Shown piece after piece: positions 26,744-36,114 of a stretch of 53,177 nt of DNA (position 1 is the stretch's first letter; each line of letters starts with the position of its first letter). Below the pieces are notes generated by a model. It searched no databases. It had not been told where the DNA came from and saw nothing but the letters and a program-made list of their open reading frames with translations. The stretch lies in NCBI RefSeq assembly GCF_944393015.1, contig NZ_CALXYQ010000018.1, forward strand, positions 1 through 53,177. The letters run 5' to 3'. Position numbers and translations under genes: made by a program. Origin of the DNA: an uncultured Brachyspira sp. (GTDB lineage: Bacteria; Spirochaetota; Brachyspiria; Brachyspirales; Brachyspiraceae).

Positions 26744-27991
26744 ATGAAACTTAATTATACTCATACATTATATGCTAGTTATATAGGATATGTGAATCAG
26801 GCTATTATAAATATATTTCCTCCTCTGGTTTTTATAATGTTTCAGAAAGATTTTAATATATCATTAACTCATATAGGATTGCTTTCTTCTTTTAATTTTG
26901 CTGTTCAAATGATTATAGATTTTTTGGCAATTAAATTTATTGATAAGATAGGATACAGAATACCTATAGTAGCTGCACATATATTTTCAGCTTTGGGATT
27001 ATTTTTACTTGGCATACTTCCTTTTTATATTGAGCCTTATACTGCAATACTTGTATGCTTTTTTATTAATGCAATAAGCGGAGGATTAATAGAAGTTTTA
27101 GTTAGTCCTATTGTGGAGGCACTTCCTGAAAAACAAAAGACTAAAGCTATGAATATACTGCATTCATTTTACTGTTGGGGTTCTATGGCTGTAGTTATAT
27201 TTTCAACTTTGTATTTCAATATATTCGGCATTGAAAATTGGAGATATATGTCTATGATTTGGGCTATTATTCCATTTATCAATATATTTTTATTTGTAAA
27301 TGTGCCTCTTAATGTTTTGAAAACCCATGAAGATAATATGAATAGTGATAATATCGTTTCTATAAGGAAGTTATTATCTGTAAAAATAGTTTTAATATTT
27401 GTTATACTTATGATATGTGCTGGGGCAAGCGAGCAGTCAATAGCACAATGGGTATCATTATTTGCAGAATTAGGGCTTAATGTTAATAAGAATGTAGGCG
27501 ATATATTTGGTGCTTGTATGTTCGCATTCTGTATGGGTATGGTAAGACTTATTTATGGAATGAAGTCTGAAAGCATTAATATAGAAAAGTCTTTGATTGT
27601 ATCAGCATTTTTCTGCATTATAGGGTATTTTGTAACTGTGTTTAGTCCTTATGCATTTTTATCATTGATAGGATGCGGTATTTCAGGTCTATCAGTAGCT
27701 ATAATGTGGCCTTCGGTATTTTCTCTTGCTGCTAAAAATTATAATAGGGGAGGAACGGCTATGTTTGCATTGCTTGCTTTGGCCGGAGATGTAGGCTGTT
27801 CTATAGGTCCCGGTATTGTTGGGATTGTCTCAAATAATAGAAATATTTCTGACAGATTTAGTTTTGTATTGATTAATAGCGATTATATACAAGCAGGATT
27901 AAAAACAGGTATATTATTTGCTGTAATATTTCCTGTGATTATGTTTATAGTTTTAATATTATTCAAAAATAGAAAAAACAAATCCATATAA
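26744..27991 (+). CDS. Major facilitator superfamily transporter
   Basis: A 415-residue inner-membrane protein with twelve predicted TM helices. The loop after TM2 reads AIKFIDKIGYRIPIV, a loose form of the MFS motif G-x-x-x-D-R-x-G. The layout and internal similarity (VSPIVEALPEKQKTKAMN; WPSVFSLAAKNYNRGGTAMF) resemble the sugar/FucP-like branch of the MFS. The substrate cannot be assigned; a fucose or other sugar role would fit the fucose genes at the far end of the window but is only a guess. It starts 41 nt after lepB on the same strand. Its end converges on the broken lipoprotein gene. Confidence 0.85.
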   Translation: MKLNYTHTLYASYIGYVNQAIINIFPPLVFIMFQKDFNISLTHIGLLSSFNFAVQMIIDFLAIKFIDKIGYRIPIVAAHIFSALGLFLLGILPFYIEPYTAILVCFFINAISGGLIEVLVSPIVEALPEKQKTKAMNILHSFYCWGSMAVVIFSTLYFNIFGIENWRYMSMIWAIIPFINIFLFVNVPLNVLKTHEDNMNSDNIVSIRKLLSVKIVLIFVILMICAGASEQSIAQWVSLFAELGLNVNKNVGDIFGACMFAFCMGMVRLIYGMKSESINIEKSLIVSAFFCIIGYFVTVFSPYAFLSLIGCGISGLSVAIMWPSVFSLAAKNYNRGGTAMFALLALAGDVGCSIGPGIVGIVSNNRNISDRFSFVLINSDYIQAGLKTGILFAVIFPVIMFIVLILFKNRKNKSI

Positions 27992-28014
27992 TATTATTGT
28001 ATTTTAATTAAAAA

Positions 28015-29781
28015 TTAATTGACGACTTCAAATGTATAATGTGTACAAACTTTGTCAGGCATAAAATATGCATTTCCTTTATCCTTAATTATTTTTATCA
28101 TATCAGCTACAGCTTTGTAATAAAGAAAATAATAATTATACCTTTTATAATCTTCCATAGTTGGAGCTGTTTTTAGCATATTATAATATTTTTGAGAGAG
28201 GTTCAAAGCGTTTTCATATTGATTATTTATTTGAAATTCTCTGTCATAATCAGCTAAACGAACTATCTTATTATTGAAAGTAAATAAATTTCCGCCGCCG
28301 CTTTCCCAGCCTACAACCGAATTTATTTCATTTTTTGGTACTATGCTAACCCAATCTGATTCCTGAGCATTATTAGGATTTACTGAAGATACCTGTAATT
28401 GATAAGCACCGGATTTTTTTATATGTTCTTCTGTGATTGTGAAATTAGTTTCTAATTTATTAGCAGTTTCCATAATTTCTTTTATAGGAGGAATAGGGTA
28501 TGTGGTATTAAAAGTTCTGTAGTATTTTCCGTTAAGTTCTGTATATGAAGGCTCTAAAGGTGCAGCATTAGGCTCTTCATAACCTATCATATTATTTCTG
28601 AATTCAAAATTAGGATAAGAGAAAACATAACTTCTTATATCTGTAAGTTTATCAGAAGACGGAAGAGTATCTGCTTTCCAATTTATACCACCTTCTGTTG
28701 AAAAACATATATTTTGATATTTAATTGATGCTTCAGACGACCAATTTCCTGATTTTTCATTGTATACAAATTTATTATCACCAAAAAGACCTTGAGAGAA
28801 ATATAGCTTTTCATTATCAGTATGAAAATACATTGTAACTAATAGTTTTTCATTGTTATAGTCAGGAAAATAATTTGTAGTCCAATTCTTAGCATCGCTC
28901 ATATCTTTACCATAATCAATAATGTAATATTCATTGTTATAATAATCAAAAGGAGGTTTGCTAGGATCTCTATTTCCGTCTGGATGTTCATCAAAAATAC
29001 TTTTATATTTTGTATATAAAAATATTTTTTCTTTAAAATAAACAATAAAATATTCATCTGTATTTATGCCGTATCTTCCCAAAAAATTAGGATTTATATG
29101 ATTGGTATTAGGCATGTTATATTCTTTTGTAATAGGATTTAAATAATAATTCCAATTTATTAAGTCATCAGATTCTACATACTTAATATTTTCAATGAAT
29201 GATTTTATAATTATGAATGTACCTGACATACTATAATTTACTATATTACCTTTTTTGAAATCTGGATTGTAAATGCCTATAAATTTTGATGTTGTATATG
29301 CTTCAGATAATACTTTTACCTTATTTGGTTCTATTACTAGTTTATCGGAAATTAAATTAGTCCAATAATCAGCATCTTCAAGATCCATAAGAGGAGATAT
29401 GCTGCCAATTTTTGTTATTGTGCTTCCATCATTGGCTATTTTTAATAAAGCAGCTTTTCCTGTTTTTTCTAAACTTTTTGTATCAGTATCATATTGATAT
29501 TCATTTGTGGCAAGTACATACCATTCATTTTTATATTTAAATCTTTTAGCATAACCACCAAATACTGTTTTGTCGGAAACGATTTCTGGTTTTACTGTTA
29601 TTGGTTTTTCTTCTATATGGATAGGAGGAACAGGTACTGGAGTAGGTGTTGGATATTCTGTATTTGGAAATTATGTTGGAGGAGGTATATCGTTAGGACC
29701 TAGTAAATTTATTTTTTTGCACGATATTATTAATAATGTTATTGATAGTATTATTAAAACTAATATTAAGTTTCTTTTCAT
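28015..29781 (-). pseudogene. Lipoprotein with BNR-like region, interrupted by one in-frame TAA
   Basis: Reading from ATG 29781 (AAAGG SD) gives a lipoprotein signal peptide, MKRNLILVLIILSITLLIIS then Cys21 (lipobox LIISC). After residue 36 comes a TAA at 29673-29671. The same frame then continues without another stop for 551 codons: a Pro-rich linker (PTPTPVPVPP), then NEWYVLATNEY, and on to the end at 28015. Position 29388 is only the first internal ATG. Sequence such as FSTEGGINWKA resembles an Asp-box of sialidase-like propellers, but the family is not recognised. With one nonsense codon and no other damage, this is a recent null allele, a sequence error, or a read-through gene. A terminator separates it from trpB upstream. 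Confidence 0.8.
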
Positions 29782-29903
29782 AAAATAATGCCTTTATATA
29801 AGAGAAAAATAAATTATATACTAATATTTATCTCCTATATTCTAATTGTATATTATGGCTATTATTTTTTCAACTTCTATTATTGCCTTTAAATATAATA
29901 AAA

Positions 29904-29944
29904 ATAGGTTTTTGAATATTAAATAATAATAAACAAAAACCTAT
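29904..29944. terminator. Terminator after trpB
   Basis: Perfect 11-bp arms, ATAGGTTTTTG (29904-29914) and CAAAAACCTAT (29934-29944), with a T-rich tract on the minus-strand 3' side, 24 nt after the trpB stop. Confidence 0.78.
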
Positions 29945-29968
29945 AAACAAAAAAATATAATTGTGAGG

Positions 29969-31222
29969 TTAAAATTTGTGAATATCTATATTTTTCTCTA
30001 ATCTTTCTAATTCACTTTTTAAGAATTCTTTCCATTTATCAGGTCTGAAAATAGGCGATGTTATGAATATATCTTTATCTCCTCTGCCAGACATATTAAC
30101 TATGATGACATCATCTTTAGTGTACTGCTTCGCATATTCTATAGCTTTAGCACCGGCATGGGCACTTTCTAATGCAAATATAACACCTTCATTTTTTGCA
30201 AATTCTTTTACTGCATTTATCGCCTCTTTATCTGTGGCATGAGTAAATTCTATTCTTCCAGATTCTCCTAAATATGCAAGCTGAGGACCAACTCCAGGAT
30301 AATCAAGTCCTGCAGATATAGACATAGTTTCAGATATTTCTCCATCTTCTTTTAAAATGAATTTACTCATATATCCCTGAGCTGCTATATCTTTGGCATA
30401 AGGATTTGTCATTCTAATAGCATTCTCTCCAAGATTCATGCTTATTCCGCCGGCTTCTACAGCTATTAATTTTGGATTTTCTCTCTCTATAAAAGGCTCA
30501 AAAAAGCCTATAGCATTAGAACCGCCTCCAACGCATGCTATCAATGCTTTAACATTCAAATTCCTTTCCTGTATCTGTTTATCCAATTCTCTTCCTATTA
30601 CAGATTGAAAAGTCCTAACAATATCAGGATAAGGGCTAGGACCAACAGCACTTCCAAGTAAATAATGAGTATCTTTTAAATCTTTAACCCAATCTTCTAA
30701 TGCAGCATCAACGGCATCTTTAAGTCCGCGTCCTCCTTTAGTAACGGATACTACATTAGCTCCATATAATTCCATAGAAGCTACATTAGGCTGCTGTCTT
30801 TTTACATCCATTTCACCCATATAAATAGAACATTCAAGTCCTAATTTGGCACAGGATGCAGCGGTGGCAAGTCCATGCTGACCGGCTCCTGTTTCTGCTA
30901 TAATCTTCTTCTTACCCATCTTTTTTGCAAGCAATGCCTGTCCTATAGAATTATTAATCTTATGTGCACCTGTATGAGCAAGTCCTTCTAGTTTGACATA
31001 TATCTTTGCTCCGCCAATTTTCTCCGATAAATTCTTGGCATACATTAATGGTGTAGGTCTGCCTAGAAAATCAGATCTTAATTCTTCAAGTTCGCTTAAA
31101 AATTCTTTATCATTAATATAATGCAGGAAAGCCTCTTCCAATTCAATTAATAATTTTTCTAATGCTTCCGGTACGAATCTCCCTCCGAATTTACCGAAAA
31201 AACCTTTATCACTATTCTTCAT
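29969..31222 (-). CDS. trpB: Tryptophan synthase beta subunit, without adjacent trpA
   Basis: PLP enzyme that joins indole and serine to make tryptophan. The 417-residue protein has the TrpB signatures: FGGRFVPEAL at the start, Lys88 (HTGAHKINN) for the PLP Schiff base, Glu110 (AETGAGQHG), the phosphate-binding loop GGGSNAIG and a C-terminal NMSGRGDKD. It reads as a canonical TrpB1-type chain. No trpA or other trp gene is next to it; the gene has its own TTGACA promoter and terminator. A stand-alone TrpB could salvage indole made by other gut bacteria. Whether trpA exists elsewhere is unknown from this window. Confidence 0.95.
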   Translation of the reverse strand: MKNSDKGFFGKFGGRFVPEALEKLLIELEEAFLHYINDKEFLSELEELRSDFLGRPTPLMYAKNLSEKIGGAKIYVKLEGLAHTGAHKINNSIGQALLAKKMGKKKIIAETGAGQHGLATAASCAKLGLECSIYMGEMDVKRQQPNVASMELYGANVVSVTKGGRGLKDAVDAALEDWVKDLKDTHYLLGSAVGPSPYPDIVRTFQSVIGRELDKQIQERNLNVKALIACVGGGSNAIGFFEPFIERENPKLIAVEAGGISMNLGENAIRMTNPYAKDIAAQGYMSKFILKEDGEISETMSISAGLDYPGVGPQLAYLGESGRIEFTHATDKEAINAVKEFAKNEGVIFALESAHAGAKAIEYAKQYTKDDVIIVNMSGRGDKDIFITSPIFRPDKWKEFLKSELERLEKNIDIHKF

Positions 31223-31278
31223 ATATATAAAATCCTTAAATTAAAATATTTTTATAAGTAATAATACTTTATGTAGTA

Positions 31279-31306
31279 ATATTAACATGCATAAAAAAAT
31301 TGTCAA
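31279..31306 (-). promoter_or_regulatory. Sigma-70 promoter of trpB
   Basis: Minus strand TTGACA (31306-31301), 16-nt spacer, TAATAT (31284-31279), 56 nt before the ATG. No attenuator or leader peptide was seen in the leader. Confidence 0.6.
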
Positions 31307-31388
31307 TAGTGTTTTGATATAATTAAAGAATTTTATATAATTAAAAAATAGTTTATAATAAGATTATACTAATATTGGAGAATTATTT

Positions 31389-33428
31389 ATGCTGAAAGAT
31401 AGAATAGAAAATATGTTTATTCAGGCTAGATTTTATTTTAATTTAGAAAAATATTCCTCCGCACTTAGAATATATTTAAAGATAATAAATTGTTTTGAAA
31501 AAAATTGTGAAGGACTTGATACAAATTATGTAGACAGATATTTTGCAAGAAGCTGTTATAAAACTGCCTTGACATTATATTATTTAAACAGATATGAAGA
31601 AGCAATAGACTATTACAGTAAAGCTATAGAAATTAATCCATTATATGAAAAGGCTTTTATAAATAAAGGTATAATACTTGCCAAATTAATGGCATTTGAT
31701 GAAGCATTATATGCATTCAATATGGCATTGGAAATAAATGATAAATCTGAGATATGCTATTTTAATATAGGAATCATATATTCAAAATTGGAACGTTATG
31801 AAGATGCATTATTTTATTTTAACAAGGCTTTAGAGCTTGGATACGATTATGCTTATTTGAATGTTGCTATGGTTTTAGAGAAATTAGGAAGAATAGATGA
31901 GGCATTTAATATTTATGATAAGGCTTTTGAGATAAATAAATCTTTGGAAGTATTGTATTTAAATAAAGCAAGTCTGCTTATAAATATAAAAAGATATAAA
32001 GAAGCTATAGAATGTCTTGATAAGGCACTTTATATTTTAGATGAGAATAATTCAAAAGGCGATACCATAGTAAAAAATAAAGAGTATATAGAATTGAATG
32101 TTATGCAAAATGATACTATATATGACAGAATATATTTTTTAAAGTCAGAAGCATTGATAGGATTAGAAGAGTATGATTATGCTTTGACTTTACTTTTAGA
32201 TATTAAAGAATCAAGAAATGTTACCATATTTAATATAATATCAAGATTCATAGAATATATAAACATAGAAAAAATTATTGATATAGTGTTGAATGAAAAT
32301 AGTTTTTGGACTGAAGAAAAAGAGGAGTATTTTAATTTTATAGTGCGTGATATTAAAGATATATCAAAATTAAAAAAACTCTGGATACTTCAGTATATAT
32401 TTTTATATTTGGTTTCTGTAAAAGATGATGATAAAATCAATGAGATATCACATTATACAAGCATAGAAGTTTTTGATGATATGGCATTTGATAAGAGATA
32501 TGATAAATCAGATAATTCAAGGTACAATACATATTTAAAGAAAAATAGACTTAGAATGACAAGCATAAAAAATGCAAATGATCCTAAAGAGGGAAAGATA
32601 TTGATGCAGCTTCTTAGAAATAATAAGCTTAATTCTAAATATGGAAATATTAATAATTTTATAGCATTGCAGACATCATTCAGCAGATGCAAAGATTCTT
32701 TAACTATGTACAGATTATATGGTAAATATGATAATAAAGAGGGTACAGGCTGCTGTTTAGTTTTTGATAAATCTTTTTTTGATACTTCTTTTAATAATTT
32801 AAATAATAGCATACTATTTTCATTTTCTTATGATAAAAATAATTATTCCAATATAGAGTTTTATAATGAACAGACTTTACCTTTATATTTTGTTTTATAC
32901 TATAATTCTAAGAATAATGAAATAATATTTAATCCTTGTGAATCTGATTATGATAATATTATTATTGATTTGAATAAAGAATATGATGTTTGGAGTTATG
33001 ATAAAAAAGTTTATGATAAATTAAAAAATAATATAGGTTATATATTTAATTCTATATTTAAAATCATAAAAAAATTTAATTCAGAAGAATTATCATTATC
33101 GTATCAGCTTCTTATGAATATTCAGTATTTGATCAAGGATTCATCTTTCATAGAAGAGCAGGAGATGCGTATAATACAGCTTGTAGAATACGGCAGCAAT
33201 CCTTTACATATAGATGATGATATGAAGCGTTCTTATAAAAATTATCTTTATATATTTGATAATAAATCTTTGAAAGAGGTAATATTAGCTCCTAAAGTTG
33301 ATGATGCTGACTTCTTAGTAGAAAAGTTTAATGACAGGCTTGCAAAAGCTACAAGTATATATAATTCAAAAAATATGAAGAATAAATATAAAGTTAATGT
33401 TCATATATCGAATGCTCCTATATCTTGA
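31389..33428 (+). CDS. TPR protein with C-terminal DUF2971-like domain
   Basis: A 679-residue cytoplasmic protein. About six tetratricopeptide repeats cover residues 1-230 (YEEAIDYYSKAIEINPLYEK; FDEALYAFNMALEIN). A helical linker follows. From about residue 378 there is a DUF2971-like domain: LRMTSIKNANDPKEGK, then FIALQTSFSRCKDSLTMYRL and GTGCCLVFDKSFF. This matches the family pattern of NDP, then SLS...LM..YG, then G.CL.F. DUF2971 function is unknown; the TPRs suggest protein binding. The SD is GGAGAA. The consensus promoter of the next gene overlaps its stop codon, so the two can be transcribed separately. Confidence 0.75.
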   Translation: MLKDRIENMFIQARFYFNLEKYSSALRIYLKIINCFEKNCEGLDTNYVDRYFARSCYKTALTLYYLNRYEEAIDYYSKAIEINPLYEKAFINKGIILAKLMAFDEALYAFNMALEINDKSEICYFNIGIIYSKLERYEDALFYFNKALELGYDYAYLNVAMVLEKLGRIDEAFNIYDKAFEINKSLEVLYLNKASLLINIKRYKEAIECLDKALYILDENNSKGDTIVKNKEYIELNVMQNDTIYDRIYFLKSEALIGLEEYDYALTLLLDIKESRNVTIFNIISRFIEYINIEKIIDIVLNENSFWTEEKEEYFNFIVRDIKDISKLKKLWILQYIFLYLVSVKDDDKINEISHYTSIEVFDDMAFDKRYDKSDNSRYNTYLKKNRLRMTSIKNANDPKEGKILMQLLRNNKLNSKYGNINNFIALQTSFSRCKDSLTMYRLYGKYDNKEGTGCCLVFDKSFFDTSFNNLNNSILFSFSYDKNNYSNIEFYNEQTLPLYFVLYYNSKNNEIIFNPCESDYDNIIIDLNKEYDVWSYDKKVYDKLKNNIGYIFNSIFKIIKKFNSEELSLSYQLLMNIQYLIKDSSFIEEQEMRIIQLVEYGSNPLHIDDDMKRSYKNYLYIFDNKSLKEVILAPKVDDADFLVEKFNDRLAKATSIYNSKNMKNKYKVNVHISNAPIS

Positions 33429-33452
33429 CAAATATGTATTAATTATTATAAT
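33425..33452 (+). promoter_or_regulatory. Full-consensus sigma-70 promoter
   Basis: TTGACA (33425-33430), 16-nt spacer, TATAAT (33447-33452). It overlaps the stop codon of the TPR gene and lies 28 nt before the lipoprotein ATG at 33481. Confidence 0.85.
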
Positions 33453-33480
33453 CATGTAAAAAAATTATAAGGATTATATG

Positions 33481-33831
33481 ATGAAAAATATTATATTTTG
33501 TTTAGTTATTATTTTATCAATATTTACTTTTTCATGCGAGAAAGATAAAAGTGTAGTGGATAAAGCAACAGATGCTATAAATGAGAAAATAGACGATGCT
33601 TCAAAAGCTGCTCAGGACGGTATAAAAAAAGCTGGAAATGTTACAGATAAAACATTAGACAATGCTTCTAAAGCTGTTGAAGACGCTATGGAAAAAGTTG
33701 ATCCTTCTAAAGCGATTGACGAAGCTTCTAAATATATAGATGACGCTTCTAAATCTATAGAATCTGGTTTGAAAAAAGCTGCTGAAGGTCTTGATAAGGC
33801 AAAAGAAAGTTTTTCTAATTCAATTAAATAA
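33481..33831 (+). CDS. Small helical lipoprotein
   Basis: A 116-residue lipoprotein. The signal peptide ends in a lipobox (IFTFSC), so the Cys at about residue 19 should be lipidated. The mature part is an uninterrupted amphipathic helix with an 11-residue-like periodicity in Ala, Lys and Asp (KAAQDGIKKAGNV; DNASKAVEDAMEKVD), like LEA/apolipoprotein-type proteins or Lpp-like spacers. Of two adjacent ATGs the second (33481) has better SD spacing (AAGGA, 7 nt). A perfect promoter suggests high expression. It may be an abundant envelope lipoprotein or a stress protectant; no enzyme motif is seen. Confidence 0.8.
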   Translation: MKNIIFCLVIILSIFTFSCEKDKSVVDKATDAINEKIDDASKAAQDGIKKAGNVTDKTLDNASKAVEDAMEKVDPSKAIDEASKYIDDASKSIESGLKKAAEGLDKAKESFSNSIK

Positions 33832-33836
33832 TAAAT

Positions 33837-33922
33837 TAACGCACGGTAAGCATACTTATATATATAAATTATATTGTAATTTTTATTAAATTTATATTTA
33901 AGATTTCATTTTACGTGCGTTA
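33837..33922. repeat. 86-bp intergenic repeat with 9-bp inverted ends, copy 1
   Basis: Begins TAACGCACG and ends CGTGCGTTA, perfect inverted termini. The interior is A/T-rich with TATATTTAAGATTT near the right end. Copy 2 at 34179 has the same length, orientation and internal words. It starts 5 nt after the lipoprotein stop. Confidence 0.7.
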
Positions 33923-34178
33923 TGTAACATTTTAATTTTAAAAAAACTTGGGTGGGTGCTTTAAATTCTAAATAGATGATAAAGAAAAAAAGATAAAAAT
34001 TGCAAAGTAAATTAAAAAGCCTAGAGGGTGGGGAATGAAAATAAATTTTAAAACTTTATTTACATACCCCGCCCTTTATATTTTTTAGTTTATTTAAATT
34101 TTATAATATTTATTTATATTTAAAGTGTTAATAGTAAAAGCATTCCCGCCCTAGTTTTTATTATATTGAAAAATTACT
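33923..34178. repeat. Spacer between repeat copies with G-rich and C-rich boxes
   Basis: No gene seen. In this A/T background it holds GGGTGGGTGC (33950-33959), GAGGGTGGGGAATG (34024-34037), ACCCCGCCCT (34066-34075) and CATTCCCGCCCTAG (34141-34154). The second and fourth are near-complementary, so the whole unit could fold into a long stem. It looks like a multi-copy genomic repeat. Confidence 0.5.
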
Positions 34179-34265
34179 TAACGCACGTTATGATATAGTT
34201 AAATATGTAAATTGTATTATGATTTTTAACAAATATATATTTAAGATTTTATTCTGCGTGCGATG
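34179..34265. repeat. 86-bp-type intergenic repeat, copy 2
   Basis: Begins TAACGCACG and ends CGTGCGATG. Direct repeat of 33837-33922, with matching words such as TATATTTAAGATTT at the same offset and about 70-75 percent identity by eye. The right terminus has drifted from the perfect inverted end of copy 1. It ends 29 nt before the lptF/G stop. Confidence 0.65.
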
Positions 34266-34294
34266 AGAAGATATTAATTTTAATAACAATAGTT

Positions 34295-35548
34295 TTATTT
34301 TCCTCTGCTGAAGAAAGATTTTATCATAAGAAAACCGCCCATTAAAGCCAGAACTATATTTGGGAACCACATAGCAATAAGCGGGGGTACTTTTTTACCG
34401 CCTGCCATTAATTCTGCTGCAGTTATAAGTAAATAATATATAACAACTACTATTACAGATAATCCGAATCCAAATCCTTTACCGCTTCTTTTTCCTACTA
34501 TTCCTAAAGGAGCTCCTATTAAAACCATAAATAAACATGCTGCTGGTATAGAAATAAATTTATGAAATTCTACATAATAAAAATACGGTACAGCTTCATC
34601 TATAGCTTTTTCTCTCAAAGAAGTTAATTCTGATGAATTAGTTTGTATATACTCATTAGAAAATGAAGTTATATTAACAGTATTAGTATCTACATTATTG
34701 TAAGCATTCACTATCATTCCATTTATTTGTTCATCTACCGATTTGTTTGCTGCCGCTTTTGAATCATTAATTTTTTTCATTATTTGCCAAGAAGGCATTT
34801 CTCTAAGTCCTCTTTCATGTGATGTTAATGTACTTACATTTCTCACAATATTTATATCCATAGAATCAAATACAGTATAATCATTAGATACAAAACCATA
34901 GCTAGGCATCTCCTGTACAACACCGTCATATAAAGTTAAAGTTACTACTTGCGCATTAGCCTGATTATTTTTCCAAAGTCCGTATTTGGCAGTAATTACT
35001 CTTTTAGTATCTGACCTGTCATATATTACAACGTTTGACATACCTACATCATTAGCATATTTAGAACCTATTGATAATCCCATATCTTGAATTTCAGTGA
35101 ATTCCAATTTTCCAACAGCAATAGAAGGCTTAATATTTACCATGTATGAAATTAAAGTTCTGTACCTGTAATTAGATTCAGACATAACAACATTGTTAAA
35201 AAATAGTGAAAAACAAAATGTAATAGCGCCCAATATTATAATAGGCATATATATCCTCATATGAGGAAATCCCAAAGCACGCATTACTATTATCTCATTA
35301 TCTGAAGAAAGCCTTCCGTATCCTATAATGCTTGCCATAAGTATGGACATAGGTATTGTTATGGCAATATTAAAAGGAAGCATATATACAAATACTTCTA
35401 ATGACATTAATAAAGGAGCACCATTATTAACAATAAGTCTTATTAATTCAGGCAAAAGCTGTATTACAAATACAAACGTAAAAAATAAAATACCTGCGAA
35501 GAAAGGTCCTATAGTTTCAATTATAATATATTTATTAATTTTTTTCAT
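34295..35548 (-). CDS. LptF/LptG-family lipopolysaccharide export permease
   Basis: A 417-residue inner-membrane protein of the YjgP/YjgQ family. It has three N-terminal TM helices, a periplasmic beta-rich domain of about 190 residues and three C-terminal TMs (FISIPAACLFMVLIGAPLGI). The first cytoplasmic loop has GRLSSDNEIIVMRALG, a family signature near the coupling helix that contacts the LptB ATPase. With LptB it extracts lipopolysaccharide or lipooligosaccharide from the inner membrane. Only one such permease is here, and F or G cannot be decided. It starts 2 nt after the Yip1-like gene and ends the rnj-sppA cluster. Confidence 0.85.
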   Translation of the reverse strand: MKKINKYIIIETIGPFFAGILFFTFVFVIQLLPELIRLIVNNGAPLLMSLEVFVYMLPFNIAITIPMSILMASIIGYGRLSSDNEIIVMRALGFPHMRIYMPIIILGAITFCFSLFFNNVVMSESNYRYRTLISYMVNIKPSIAVGKLEFTEIQDMGLSIGSKYANDVGMSNVVIYDRSDTKRVITAKYGLWKNNQANAQVVTLTLYDGVVQEMPSYGFVSNDYTVFDSMDINIVRNVSTLTSHERGLREMPSWQIMKKINDSKAAANKSVDEQINGMIVNAYNNVDTNTVNITSFSNEYIQTNSSELTSLREKAIDEAVPYFYYVEFHKFISIPAACLFMVLIGAPLGIVGKRSGKGFGFGLSVIVVVIYYLLITAAELMAGGKKVPPLIAMWFPNIVLALMGGFLMIKSFFSRGK

Positions 35549-35550
35549 AA

Positions 35551-36114
35551 TTATATATAACTAATAATGCTTCCAAATATTAATATTCCCAATGATATGT
35601 AAGTTAAATAATCACATATTATAGGTGTAATTAAAACTAAAAATGCTTTAAATGAACTATCTATATTAAAAGAATGCTTTATATTATTAAACATCAATAT
35701 AATATAATATAGTCCTAATATAAAAAACATCGCAACTTGAATAAAGTAAAGAAATTTAAATCTGCTGAATAATAATGTTATAGGAAGTATAAATATAAAT
35801 ATACCATATATACCAAAACAATTATTAATAAATGTTTTTATATTATTAGTATTATTTTTAAAAAATAATGATACTGTTAGATTAATAACAGCGATTTTTA
35901 CTATATTGGATATTGCCATATATGCGGCTATTCCAAATGTCAATATTAATAAATTTAATATATTAGATCTATTATTAATAGTATATATTGCTGATATAGA
36001 TATACTCAAAGATGCTAATAAATATACTAAGAAAGAATATTCAAAAGTTATAGATTTTTTTATAGCCTCTTTAGGTTTTAATAAATAATAGTATATAGCT
36101 TCATGTAACTGCAT
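35551..36114 (-). CDS. Yip1-like integral membrane protein
   Basis: A 187-residue protein with about five TM helices and short loops. The N-terminal MQLHEAIYYYLLKPKEAIKK preceding the first TM resembles the start of Yip1/DUF1282-type proteins (family call moderate). Many Asn and Lys codons in the loops. The start codon overlaps the sppA stop in TAATG, so translation is coupled, and lptF/G follows after 2 nt. No catalytic motif is seen. Its place between a membrane peptidase and an LPS permease suggests an envelope role, nothing more specific. Confidence 0.65.
   Translation of the reverse strand: MQLHEAIYYYLLKPKEAIKKSITFEYSFLVYLLASLSISISAIYTINNRSNILNLLILTFGIAAYMAISNIVKIAVINLTVSLFFKNNTNNIKTFINNCFGIYGIFIFILPITLLFSRFKFLYFIQVAMFFILGLYYIILMFNNIKHSFNIDSSFKAFLVLITPIICDYLTYISLGILIFGSIISYI

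Noticed and set aside
29671-29673. Recoding (selenocysteine or pyrrolysine) at the in-frame stop
   Set aside because: The codon is TAA, not TGA or TAG, and no stem-loop of the expected kind follows.
29494-29788. Plus-strand frames over the start of the broken lipoprotein gene
   Set aside because: They are the complement of the lipoprotein 5' end, whose SD, signal peptide and lipobox are convincing on the minus strand.
34188-34370. 60-residue frame at the end of the lptF/G gene
   Set aside because: Overlaps the repeat copy and the lptF/G 3' end out of frame; no SD or protein-like sequence.
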